This document shows positions 1-7,617 of a stretch of 29,616 nt of DNA, piece after piece; within the stretch, counting starts at the first letter, position 1; every line of letters begins with the position of its first letter. The stretch is from Anaerolineales bacterium (lineage in GTDB: Bacteria; Chloroflexota; Anaerolineae; Anaerolineales; E44-bin32), in the NCBI GenBank assembly GCA_023250385.1, contig JAHFAU010000006.1:1-29616 (forward strand). Reading direction: 5' to 3'. The notes beneath the pieces are model-generated. The model was not told the origin of the DNA and did no database searches. It worked only from the letters and a program-made list of their open reading frames with translations. The position numbers were made by a program, and so were the translations under genes.

Positions 1-587
1 TGGCGCCTCGCGCCGTGGCTTGCGATCGCTTTCCCGAGTTTCCTTTGAATTCGCGCAAGCCGGTGGGGCGAAAAATCAATCATCGGATGATTCACCCGAC
101 TTTTTACACAGTCTGGCGAGGTGTTCGGCGACCCCCAATTCTTGCGGATGATGCTGCAACTCTCGCCCCAGCAAACCGACGGCCGATCCGTATGCCGGCG
201 CAAGGCGGCCCAGAATCGTTCCTCGCGGGCAAGAAACTTTCGCACTCAGCGCGCGGCCGACATCGAGCTGAGCCACAACGCCAAACCCGGAAGGGATTTC
301 TACGGGCGAGAAACCAAGACGATCGACCATCTTCTTGTGCATTGACCATTCTGGAGAAGCCCGGCAGGCGGGCAACGAAGTTAATCGGCATCGTGCCGAT
401 GGGGATCGGCAAACGGCGGGCGGGCCGATCTAGCCTTCACGGGCAGACCAGAACCGTCGAGTGCAGACCGCGCTCTCAGAGCGCCGCACCTATCGGGCGC
501 GACCTGGCAGGCAGACCCATGCAAAGCACTCTGGGGGTCTTGGGCCGCCGCCGCGCCGCCGAACCTGTAGTAGATGGAATTACTCTG

Positions 588-593
588 TATAAT
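588..593 (+). promoter_or_regulatory. Candidate -10 box (TATAAT) upstream of intI
   Basis: A perfect TATAAT stands in an AT-rich island about 210 nt before the intI start. No good -35 hexamer lies 16-18 nt upstream (the sequence there reads CTGTAG). This is a weak promoter call, based on the -10 box and local AT-richness only. Confidence 0.3.
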
Positions 594-621
594 ACAATTG
601 CGTCTTAAACGGACTAGCTTC

Positions 622-634
622 GAGTAAAATACTC
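622..634. repeat. 13-bp palindrome upstream of intI
   Basis: GAGTA-AAA-TACTC is a perfect 5-bp inverted repeat with a 3-nt centre. It lies between the candidate TATAAT box and the CGGAAA repeats, so it may be a protein binding site. It does not match a LexA box that I recognise. Confidence 0.4.
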
Positions 635-643
635 CCCTGGAGA

Positions 644-698
644 CCCGTTTACGGAAACTTTCCGTATATTTATTTGTTGTGGCCCGTTTTACGGAAAC
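644..698. repeat. Paired direct repeat with internal palindrome before intI (possible attI or operator region)
   Basis: The 15-mer CCCGTTTACGGAAAC at 644-658 recurs at 683-698 with one extra T, a centre-to-centre offset of about 39 bp. The first copy merges into a 15-bp palindrome at 651-665 (ACGGAAA, C, TTTCCGT). Further half-sites of the type TTTCGG and TTTTCCGC follow at about 701-718. Integron integrase genes usually have attI and their regulatory sites just upstream of the start, so this cluster is the best local candidate for an integrase-binding or repressor-binding region. No classical GTTRRRY core was found, so the attI reading is an inference. Confidence 0.45.
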
Positions 699-800
699 GC
701 ATTTCGGTCTTTTCCGCATCATGCCTAGAGCATTTTCTGTCTGCCCACAGGCTCAACACATTCTACACTCGCCTCACCAAGGAGGCAACGCACATTCGCC

Positions 801-1799
801 ATGAACACAACCCCACCACCCCAACCCGCTCAGCCACAAGCTCCCCAAAAACCTCTGCTCGATCAGATGCGCGATGCAATCCGGGTTCGCCATTACTCGA
901 TCCGTACCGAAGCCAGCTACCTAGACTGGGCTAAACGCTTCATCCTCTTCCACCACAAGCGCCACCCCGAAGCCATGGGCGCGCCGGAAATTACCGCCTT
1001 CCTGACCCATCTGGCCGTCGAGAAAAGAATATCCGCCTCTACCCAGACCCAGGCCCTCAGCGCTATCCTCTTCCTCTACCGCGCCGTCCTGCAAATCGGC
1101 ATAGACGAGCCGCTCGACATTGTCCGCGCCAAAAAGCCCGGGCGTCTGCCGGTCGTCCTCACCAAAGACGAAGTGCATTCAATCTTTCGGCAGATGTCCG
1201 GCGGCCATCTGCTGATGGCCCGCCTCCTCTATGGCAGCGGCCTCCGTCTCATGGAATGCCTCCGCCTCCGCCTCAAGGACCTGGACTTCGGCCAGCGTCA
1301 GATCATCGTCCGCGACGGCAAAGGCATGAAAGACCGCGTGACTATGCTGCCCGACCAGCTCCGCGAACCCCTTCAGGCCCACTTGTCAGTCGTCAGGCTG
1401 CTGCATCAAAGCGACCTGGAGAAAGGCTGCGGCGCTGTCTACCTGCCCTTCGCTATCGAACGCAAATATCCGAACGCCCACACGGAATGGGTGTGGCAGT
1501 ATGTCTTCCCTTCCGACCGCCTCTCCACCGACCCGCGTTCTCCGGGCGTCGTCCGTCGTCATCATGCCGACGAAAGCGGCCTCCAAAAAGCCGTCCGGAA
1601 AGCCGTCCGCGCCTCTGGCATCACCAAAAACGCCAGCTGTCACACTTTCCGCCACTCGTTCGCCACCCACCTCCTCGAAGCCGGCTACGACATCCGCACG
1701 GTGCAGGAACTCCTCGGCCATTCGGACGTGAAGACCACTATGATCTACACCCACGTCCTCAATCGCGGCGGCCTCGCCGTGCGCAGCCCGTTGGATTAG
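801..1799 (+). CDS. intI: Integron-type tyrosine recombinase (IntI)
   Basis: This 332-residue site-specific recombinase of the tyrosine recombinase superfamily would catalyse strand exchange at attI and attC sites. The N-terminal SAM-like core-binding domain covers about residues 20-105. The catalytic domain shows R149 (in GSGLRLMECL), H281 and R284 (in CHTFRHSFATH), H307 (in LLGHSDV) and the nucleophile Y316 (in MIYTHV). The insert around residues 213-237 (AVYLPFAIERKYPNA and the following WQYVFP) is the extra helix typical of IntI and absent from XerC/D. The C terminus (NRGGLAVRSPLD) is also typical of the family. The ATG at 801 is the only reasonable start; AAGGAGG at 779-785 lies 15 nt upstream, which is long. 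Codon use is rich in C-ending CTC and CGC, unlike the neighbouring genes, consistent with horizontal acquisition. No attC array is visible in the window. Confidence 0.93.
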   Translation: MNTTPPPQPAQPQAPQKPLLDQMRDAIRVRHYSIRTEASYLDWAKRFILFHHKRHPEAMGAPEITAFLTHLAVEKRISASTQTQALSAILFLYRAVLQIGIDEPLDIVRAKKPGRLPVVLTKDEVHSIFRQMSGGHLLMARLLYGSGLRLMECLRLRLKDLDFGQRQIIVRDGKGMKDRVTMLPDQLREPLQAHLSVVRLLHQSDLEKGCGAVYLPFAIERKYPNAHTEWVWQYVFPSDRLSTDPRSPGVVRRHHADESGLQKAVRKAVRASGITKNASCHTFRHSFATHLLEAGYDIRTVQELLGHSDVKTTMIYTHVLNRGGLAVRSPLD

Positions 1800-1894
1800 C
1801 TCGCCGCCGTAGGTGATCTGCCAACTCCCTGCTTGAAATCGGAGGCCAACTGCCGCGGGCTGCACCGGTGGATCCCAAGCCTCCCAGTTCTGCA

Positions 1895-1903
1895 TGCTAG
1901 AAT
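1895..1903 (+). promoter_or_regulatory. Candidate extended -10 promoter for the sppA operon
   Basis: TGCTAGAAT matches an extended -10 element (TGn plus TAGAAT) about 75 nt before the sppA start. The expected -35 position has no clear hexamer, which is tolerated with extended -10 promoters. The rest of the 1800-1975 gap shows nothing else recognisable. Confidence 0.4.
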
Positions 1904-1975
1904 CGGCCAGCCCTCCCCCTGAGAGGCGGGCTTGGAGGAGACAGGCTGAGCACTCTGTTCTACGGTGTTCGGTAC

Positions 1976-3670
1976 GTGCTCTGGTCGCTGCGCAATGTGC
2001 TGCGCGGCCTGCGCAAGCCGCCCGATTACATCACCCTGCTCCTGAGTGGGGATTATTCGGAGTACACCCCTCCACCCGGGAACTTCATCTTGCGCCGGAT
2101 CCGCCGGGCGAGACCCAGCCTCGCGGACCTGGCTGTGCAGTTTCGGACGATTGCCGCGGACCGCCGGGTTCGCGGCGTCGTGCTGCTCGTGCGTGACTTG
2201 GATCTGCCCCAAGCCGGCCTCGAATCGCTCGCCGAGCTCTTAGCTGAGCTTCGGGCAGCCGGGAAGCGGGTCGTCTGCTGGGCAAGCACCTACTCTGCCT
2301 CCAGCTACCTGCTCGCGGCGGCCAGCGGCGAAATCCTGCTTCAAGAGGACGGTTGGATCGATCCGCTCGGAATATCCCGGACGTACCCGTTCTTGGCTGA
2401 GGCGTTCCAAAGAATTGGCCTGCAGGCAGACTTTCTGGCGATCGCCCCATACAAATCAGCACCCGACGTTTTCATGCGCAAAGACATGTCCGACGAAGCC
2501 CGCCAGATGGCAACCTGGCTGATGGATTCAGCCTACCAGGAACGGATTTCAGCGCTGGCCGCCGGTCGGGGGATCGGGCGAGCCGAGGCAGAAGCGATCG
2601 TAGACGCCAGCCCGCTCTCGGACTTGAGAGCTCTCGAAGTCGGGGCCGTAGACGGGCTGCTCAGTGAGGAACAGCTCCCGGCGCATCTGGGTGGAACAAA
2701 CGGCCCGGCCCGACTAGAGAGTTGGGAAGCCGCCCGCCCCAAGCTGCGCCGGCTGCCTCCAATCCGTTCCGGAAGGTACATCGCCCTGATCCCTGTCGAG
2801 GGGACGATCGTCAACGGGGAAAGTGGCCGGCCTCCGATCCGGCCCCCGATTCCAGTCCCATTACTGATGGAACCCCGAGCCGGAGACCGTACGGTCGTCC
2901 AGGCGGCCCGGGCAGCCTTGGCGGATCGGCGGGCCGCAGCCGTGGTGGTCTATGTCAATTCGCCCGGCGGTGTTTCGTCGGCCTCGGAGGCGATGCGCTC
3001 CGCACTGGCTCGGATCGAGCCGACGAAGCCGTTGATTGTCAGCATGGGCCCGGTGGCGGCCTCGGGCGGGTACATGGTCGCAACGGCCGGGCGGCAGATC
3101 TTTGCCCAACCCAGCACGATCACCGGATCGATTGGGGTGTTCTCGGGCAAGCTTGCGGCGGGCGGGCTGCTGGATCGGGTGCTGGTCGGCAGAGAAACGC
3201 TCTCGCGGGGCCGGCATTCCCAGATCTTCGATCTTGAGCGCCCGTTCTCATCCGAGGAGCGGGAGATCATTTGGTCCTTCGTTCGGCGAAGCTACGAGCT
3301 ATTTGTGCAGGCCGTGGCCGCGAGCCGGAAGCTGGCGGCCGAAACGGTCGAAGCGATCGGCGGCGGTCGGGTGTGGACCGGCCGGCAGGCGCTCGAGAAG
3401 GGATTGGTCGATGAAATCGGCGGGCTGGATCGGGCGGTGAGTCGGGCCCGCGAACTGGCCGGTTTGCCGGCGAACGCGCCGCTGCGGCTGATCCAACCCG
3501 GGAAGCGGCCGATCGCTCCATCAAGCTCTACCGCGGCGGCCTTGGGCCAGCTGCTGGGGGGCACGCTGCCCGAGCACACGTTGGCTGCGACCCTGGACTA
3601 TGTCTTCGAAGGGCTGCGCATGTTCAATCGATCGAAATCGCTCTCGTTGCTGCTGCTGGAGACTGAATAG
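1976..3670 (+). CDS. sppA: Signal peptide peptidase SppA, 67K (double-domain) type
   Basis: This is a serine protease of family S49 that degrades remnant signal peptides in or at the membrane. The 564 residues contain two S49 folds, about 1-250 and 265-500, as in the E. coli 67K enzyme. The catalytic Ser/Lys dyad is split between the halves. The general-base Lys is K160 in APYKSAP, in the N-terminal half. The nucleophile is S363 in VAASGGYM, in the C-terminal half. The second domain begins with IALIPVEGTI and has the VNSPGG oxyanion strand. A strong N-terminal membrane anchor, usual for SppA, is not evident; the GTG start is the first usable one in this frame, so the protein may associate peripherally with the membrane. 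It is followed at once by the MEMO1-AMMECR1 gene and appears to lead a three-gene run. Confidence 0.9.
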   Translation: MLWSLRNVLRGLRKPPDYITLLLSGDYSEYTPPPGNFILRRIRRARPSLADLAVQFRTIAADRRVRGVVLLVRDLDLPQAGLESLAELLAELRAAGKRVVCWASTYSASSYLLAAASGEILLQEDGWIDPLGISRTYPFLAEAFQRIGLQADFLAIAPYKSAPDVFMRKDMSDEARQMATWLMDSAYQERISALAAGRGIGRAEAEAIVDASPLSDLRALEVGAVDGLLSEEQLPAHLGGTNGPARLESWEAARPKLRRLPPIRSGRYIALIPVEGTIVNGESGRPPIRPPIPVPLLMEPRAGDRTVVQAARAALADRRAAAVVVYVNSPGGVSSASEAMRSALARIEPTKPLIVSMGPVAASGGYMVATAGRQIFAQPSTITGSIGVFSGKLAAGGLLDRVLVGRETLSRGRHSQIFDLERPFSSEEREIIWSFVRRSYELFVQAVAASRKLAAETVEAIGGGRVWTGRQALEKGLVDEIGGLDRAVSRARELAGLPANAPLRLIQPGKRPIAPSSSTAAALGQLLGGTLPEHTLAATLDYVFEGLRMFNRSKSLSLLLLETE

Positions 3671-3696
3671 GAAACACCTGGATTCGACCGCCGGCT

Positions 3697-5076
3697 GTGG
3701 CCGGCACCTGGTACCCGGATCAAGCCGAGGAGCTGGCGTCCAGCGTCGACGGTTACCTGGCGGGAGTCAGGCAGCTGGACGGGACACCGCTCGGTCTGAT
3801 CGTCCCGCATGCGGGTTATCGTTACTCCGGCGCAGTGGCGGCTAGCGGGTTCAAGCAGTTGAGCGGGTCTCCGATTGGCACGGTGGTGGTCATCGCCGCC
3901 GACCATCACCCGCCGATCTCGCAGCCGATCTCGGTTTGGGCCCGGGGTGGATTCGAGACGCCGCTCGGGGTGCTCCCGGTAGATGAACAGATTGCCGATC
4001 GGCTGATGGCCCAAGATGCAAGGATTCGATTCGATCCGAGCAGCCATCAGTTCGAGCATCCGATCGAGATCGAGCTTCCCTTCCTCAAACGAGTGCTGCC
4101 GGATTGTCGGATCGTCCCGATCTTGATGATGAGCGACGCGGACGATCAGACCGTCGATCTGCTCGCGGAGGCCTTGCTCTCCGTCCTGCCGGAATCTGGG
4201 GCGGTGGTGATCGCGAGTTCCGATCTGTCCCATTACCCCTCCTACGAAGATGCGGTCCGGGTCGATCGGGCCACTCTGGGAGCAATCGAGCTCGGCGATC
4301 CTCGATCGGTGCGGCAGGCGATCCGGCGCACAATGGAGGGCGGCGTCGCGGGACTGGCCACCTGTGCCTGCGGCGAAGCCCCAATTCTGGTGACGATGAA
4401 AGTGGCTTTCGGACGCGGGGCCACTAACGTTAGCATGCTTGACTACGCCAACTCAGGCGACGTGGAGGTCGAGCGGCGGAGCCAGGTCGTCGGCTACGGG
4501 GCCGTGATGTTCTGGCGCCACCAACCGCCTAGACTGGATCATGCCCAACGTCAGGCGCTCCTGAGAGTGGCCCGGACGGCGGCGGAAGCCCAAGTGAGGC
4601 TGAACTCGGCTCCGGAATCCCGCCCTGCGGATCCTGAGTTGCTGCGCCTGAGCGCGGTGTTCGTGACCCTACGAGTGCGCGGCGAGCTGCGCGGCTGTAT
4701 CGGCCAATTGAGGGCCGACACCGAGCTGTACCGGGCCGTCGCCGAAAAGGCCACCGCGGCAGCCTCGGCCGACCCGCGGTTTCCGTCGCTCGGGGAAGCG
4801 GAGTTGGCGGATCTGAACGTCGAGGTATCCATCCTGTCCCCGCTGGAGCGGGTTGGTGATCCGGATGAGATCGAGGTCGGCAAACATGGCCTCGCCATCT
4901 TCGACCAAGGCAAGAAGGGCGTGCTGCTCCCCAAAGTGGCGACCGAGCGCGGCTGGGGACGCCGCGAGCTCTTGGAAAACACTTGTCTGAAAGCCGGCCT
5001 ACCGGCGGACGGGTGGGGGGGCCAGGCGTCGCTCTATCGGTTCGAGACTCTCGAAATCCTGGAGGCGGGACTCTAG
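3697..5076 (+). CDS. MEMO1-AMMECR1 fusion (AmmeMemoRadiSam system proteins B and A)
   Basis: The first ~270 residues form a MEMO1-like domain related to extradiol dioxygenases. Conserved positions visible are H38 (PHAGYRYSG), H70-H71 (ADHH) and C225 (ACGEAP). From about residue 275 the protein is an AMMECR1 domain, with the hallmark segment LRGCIGQL near 330 and an SILSPLE strand near 385. The two domains usually occur with a radical SAM partner, which is not seen here; their biochemical role is poorly settled. The coordinates use the first conventional start, GTG. However, AGGAAA at 3669-3674 is well spaced (7 nt) for an ATT at 3682, which would add IRPPA and complete the PAVAG motif that normally begins this family. 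The gene starts just after sppA and ends 2 nt before rmuC. Confidence 0.9.
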   Translation: MAGTWYPDQAEELASSVDGYLAGVRQLDGTPLGLIVPHAGYRYSGAVAASGFKQLSGSPIGTVVVIAADHHPPISQPISVWARGGFETPLGVLPVDEQIADRLMAQDARIRFDPSSHQFEHPIEIELPFLKRVLPDCRIVPILMMSDADDQTVDLLAEALLSVLPESGAVVIASSDLSHYPSYEDAVRVDRATLGAIELGDPRSVRQAIRRTMEGGVAGLATCACGEAPILVTMKVAFGRGATNVSMLDYANSGDVEVERRSQVVGYGAVMFWRHQPPRLDHAQRQALLRVARTAAEAQVRLNSAPESRPADPELLRLSAVFVTLRVRGELRGCIGQLRADTELYRAVAEKATAAASADPRFPSLGEAELADLNVEVSILSPLERVGDPDEIEVGKHGLAIFDQGKKGVLLPKVATERGWGRRELLENTCLKAGLPADGWGGQASLYRFETLEILEAGL

Positions 5077-5078
5077 CT

Positions 5079-6041
5079 ATGGATTGGATCCTGCTTGCGG
5101 GGCTCGTGCTGGTCCTGGCGCTGATCTTGGGACTGTGGCTGAACGCCAATGCCCGAATGACTGCGATAACCCACAGATTGATCGAGAGCGGCAAACTGCA
5201 AGAGGGTACGGTCGAGTCATTTGGCCGGATCCAGCACAGTCTGGGTGCGTTGACGGAAGCCGGACGCCGAATGGAAGAGGTTGGGAAAGAAGTCGCCGGC
5301 CTGAGCGATCTGCTGAAGGCTCCCAAGATCCGCGGCGGAGTGGGTGAACTGCTGCTGGGAGACCTGCTGTCCCAAATGCTGGCGCCCGAGCAATACCGGA
5401 TCAATCACGGCTTCCGCTCGGGCGAGCGGGTCGACGCAGTCATCAAGCTGCAGGCCGGGCTGGTGCCGATAGATGCGAAGTTTCCGCTGGAGAGCTTCCA
5501 GCGAGCGATCGCCGCGGAGGATGAGACGGAACGGACCAGGCACAAGCGAGAGTTTGCCCGCGCCCTCAAGGGCCACATCAACGATATCTCGAGAAAATAC
5601 ATCCTGCCCGACGAAGGGACCTTCGATTTCGCCCTCATGTACATCCCGGCCGAGAATGTGTACTACGAGACGATCATCAAGGATGAGGCGCTCGGCGAGG
5701 AGGGCGGAATCCTCTCCCACGCACTCGAGAAGCATGTGATCCCGGTGTCGCCTAACAGTTTCTTTGCCTATCTGCAGGCGATTGCGCTCGGGTTCCGGGG
5801 GCTGCAGATCGAGAAGCGGGCTAAAGAGATCATGGGCTTCCTCGATCGGCTGGCGGGAGATCTGGCGCGCTTCCGGACCGACTACGAGGTCTTGGGTACC
5901 CATCTGGACAATGCCCGGAAGAAGTTCGACGAGGCAGACAAACGGCTCGGTCGATTTGAAGAGAAGCTGGGAAGCGTCCGAGACACCGGTTCCCAACTGC
6001 CGAGCCCGGAAGCTCCGCGAATCGAAGTCGATCCCGATTAA
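5079..6041 (+). CDS. rmuC: RmuC-family DNA recombination protein
   Basis: RmuC proteins are predicted membrane-anchored nuclease-fold proteins that limit recombination at inverted repeats in E. coli. This 320-residue version is shorter than the E. coli protein (about 475 residues). It has one N-terminal membrane helix (about residues 4-22), a coiled-coil-prone stretch (about 35-80) and the conserved RmuC core. The core includes IRGGVGELLLGDLL, a VDAVIKL strand followed by PIDAKFPLE, and FALMYIPAENVYYE. The C-terminal 60 residues are charged and probably helical. The ATG at 5079 is chosen because it opens directly into the membrane helix; GGAGG at 5061-5065 is upstream. A longer in-frame extension overlapping the previous gene was rejected. 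Confidence 0.92.
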   Translation: MDWILLAGLVLVLALILGLWLNANARMTAITHRLIESGKLQEGTVESFGRIQHSLGALTEAGRRMEEVGKEVAGLSDLLKAPKIRGGVGELLLGDLLSQMLAPEQYRINHGFRSGERVDAVIKLQAGLVPIDAKFPLESFQRAIAAEDETERTRHKREFARALKGHINDISRKYILPDEGTFDFALMYIPAENVYYETIIKDEALGEEGGILSHALEKHVIPVSPNSFFAYLQAIALGFRGLQIEKRAKEIMGFLDRLAGDLARFRTDYEVLGTHLDNARKKFDEADKRLGRFEEKLGSVRDTGSQLPSPEAPRIEVDPD

Positions 6042-6056
6042 CCCGCGTCTGCAATC

Positions 6057-6085
6057 TTGACACACTTGCTGGCTCCCCGTAGGAT
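6057..6085 (+). promoter_or_regulatory. Sigma-70-type promoter before the LapA-like gene
   Basis: A perfect -35 box TTGACA at 6057-6062 is followed after exactly 17 nt by a -10 box TAGGAT at 6080-6085. Transcription would start near 6092, about 24 nt before the next ATG. It separates the sppA-rmuC run from the following two-gene unit. Confidence 0.7.
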
Positions 6086-6115
6086 GGGCAGAGCCGACTC
6101 GCGGGAGGAGGCCCC

Positions 6116-6436
6116 ATGCGTGCTCTCGTCGCCCTCGCTTTGATCCTCGCCCTCTTGGTCACGATCTTCGCGGTTCAAAACAATGCCGACACTCCCGTCA
6201 AGTTCCTGGTCTGGAGCGTTCGGGGATCTGCCGCGCTGGTGCTGATGATCACACTCAGCGTCGGGATCGTGGTGGGCGTGCTGCTCATGATCCCGGGCTC
6301 CGTGCGAAATCGGTTGAAAGTCGGCGAGCTCAATCGGCAAGTACGGTCGTTGGAGCACGATTTGCTGGCTGCCAAGGCGGGCGCGGTGAGCCCATCAACC
6401 GCCGTAGCCGACACCCCCGGATCGAGATCGGGCTGA
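6116..6436 (+). CDS. LapA-domain (DUF1049-like) small membrane protein
   Basis: This 106-residue inner-membrane protein has two hydrophobic helices (about residues 3-20 and 38-59). The AVQN motif ends the first helix, a short basic turn follows the second, and then comes a coiled-coil stretch (about 66-86). This layout, including the ELNRQVRSLEHDL helix, matches the LapA/DUF1049 family. In E. coli, LapA acts with LapB in envelope lipid regulation; that role cannot be assumed here. A very strong ribosome binding site (GGGAGGAGG, 6103-6111) precedes the ATG. The M50 protease gene starts 15 nt downstream, so the two are probably co-transcribed. Confidence 0.75.
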   Translation: MRALVALALILALLVTIFAVQNNADTPVKFLVWSVRGSAALVLMITLSVGIVVGVLLMIPGSVRNRLKVGELNRQVRSLEHDLLAAKAGAVSPSTAVADTPGSRSG

Positions 6437-6451
6437 TAGAAGGAGACCAAA

Positions 6452-7591
6452 ATGGAAAGCGGCATTCCACTTTTCAAGGTGCGCGGGATCCAGATCCGGA
6501 TGCACATCACCTTCCCGCTGATCCTGGTCTGGGGAGCGATTCAGTTCGGCGTCTTGGCCAAGCGCGGACTAGCCGGGGCTCTGTTCGGCGTTGTTGTCAC
6601 CGGACTGCTGTTCGTCATCGTGGTACTGCATGAACTGGGTCACAGTCTGGTCGCCCAATCCTATGGAGTTCAAGTGCGGCAAATCGTCCTGCTGCCGATC
6701 GGGGGAGTCGCCCAGCTTGGGCAGATCCCCGAGAAGCCGAGCCAAGAATTAGCGATCGCCATCGCCGGGCCGCTGGTCAACTTCGCCCTGGCGGGGCTGT
6801 TGGCGGTCGTCGGACTGGCAGCGGGGTTGGACCTGAGCTTGCGAGGCTTAGGAGGAGTGCTCGGTCAACTCGGGAGTGCCAACTTCAGCGCGATCTTTCG
6901 TTATGTATTTGTGTCCAACCTCTTTCTCGGGTTGTTCAATTTGCTTCCGGCCTTCCCGATGGACGGCGGCCGGGTGCTGCGGGCCTTGCTTGCCAGCCGA
7001 ATGAATTACGCCCGGGCGACGGCCCTCGCAGTGACCGTCGGTCAAGGGCTGGCCTGGCTGATGGGATTGTGGGGATTCCTCGGTGGGGGATTCTTCCTGG
7101 TGTTGGTGGCGATTTTCGTGTACACCGGCGCCGGGCAGGAGGGCCGAATGGTGATGGTCCGCAGCGTGCTGGGCGAGCTCAAGGTCGGGCAAGCCTACTC
7201 GAGGCAAGCCCGGTCGTTGACCCCTCAATCCACGCTTCGAGATGCGGTAGAGTTGACCCTCAGCTCGTTTCAGTCCGATTTCCCGGTCTGTGAGGGCAAC
7301 CGATTGGTGGGTCTGCTGACCCACACCCAGTTGGTCGAGGCTCTGAGCCGCGGCGGGCCGGAGCAGACCGTCGGATCCAGCATGCGGACCAACCTTCGTC
7401 CGCTCTCACCCGGGGACAGTCTCGTGCTGGCTCAGAACCGGCTAATCCAGGAGCGGGTTGACGCGCTGCCGGTCGAGGAGGCGGGAGACTTCGTCGGGTT
7501 GATTACGAGCCGGGACATCGGAGAGGTCTTCCAGTTGGCTTCCCGCTGGCCAGGATTCTCCGAGCGTTTGGCCGGCCCCATGCCGAGTTGA
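6452..7591 (+). CDS. Site-2 protease family (M50) membrane metalloprotease with C-terminal CBS-like domain
   Basis: This 379-residue intramembrane zinc protease belongs to the SpoIVFB/YwhC-like branch of M50. The zinc-binding motif HELGH is at residues 60-64 in a membrane helix. The third ligand is D171 in the FPMDGGR motif, after NLLPA. About six hydrophobic segments lie in residues 20-230. The tail (about 245-379) resembles a CBS pair, with LTPQSTLRDAVELTL, NRLVGLLT and FVGLITSRDI strands. CBS domains often sense adenine nucleotides in such proteases. AGAAGGAG at 6438-6445 gives an excellent start. No obvious substrate gene is adjacent. Its partner LapA-like gene may help it act at the membrane, which is an inference. 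Confidence 0.9.
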   Translation: MESGIPLFKVRGIQIRMHITFPLILVWGAIQFGVLAKRGLAGALFGVVVTGLLFVIVVLHELGHSLVAQSYGVQVRQIVLLPIGGVAQLGQIPEKPSQELAIAIAGPLVNFALAGLLAVVGLAAGLDLSLRGLGGVLGQLGSANFSAIFRYVFVSNLFLGLFNLLPAFPMDGGRVLRALLASRMNYARATALAVTVGQGLAWLMGLWGFLGGGFFLVLVAIFVYTGAGQEGRMVMVRSVLGELKVGQAYSRQARSLTPQSTLRDAVELTLSSFQSDFPVCEGNRLVGLLTHTQLVEALSRGGPEQTVGSSMRTNLRPLSPGDSLVLAQNRLIQERVDALPVEEAGDFVGLITSRDIGEVFQLASRWPGFSERLAGPMPS

Positions 7592-7617
7592 CCTCGGTCC
7601 GCTGGCCAGAAGCAACC

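Larger units (their letters stand above)
1..640. other. Region without a convincing gene, upstream of the integrase
   Basis: Several open frames cross this stretch on both strands, but none shows a recognisable domain, a good ribosome binding site or coherent composition. The most protein-like is a minus-strand frame at 76-375 (99 codons; an internal ATG at 340-342 would give 88). It lies in the orientation a gene cassette would have relative to intI, but I do not recognise it. A short perfect hairpin is at 2-14 (GGCGC, 3-nt loop, GCGCC). An 8-bp inverted repeat pairs 17-24 (GGCTTGCG) with 54-61 (CGCAAGCC). I looked for attC ends (RYYYAAC and GTTRRRY) and found no convincing pair. Confidence 0.4.

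Noticed and set aside
15..608. Plus-strand 197-codon open frame at the left edge
   Set aside because: Arg/Pro/Ala-rich composition without domain patterns or a ribosome binding site, typical of a non-coding frame in GC-rich DNA.
1..800. attC recombination site
   Set aside because: No matching RYYYAAC and GTTRRRY ends with the right spacing were found by eye on either strand.
4983..5078. N-terminal extension of RmuC overlapping the previous gene
   Set aside because: It would place 32 non-conserved residues before the membrane anchor and overlap the AMMECR1 coding end; the ATG at 5079 is better.
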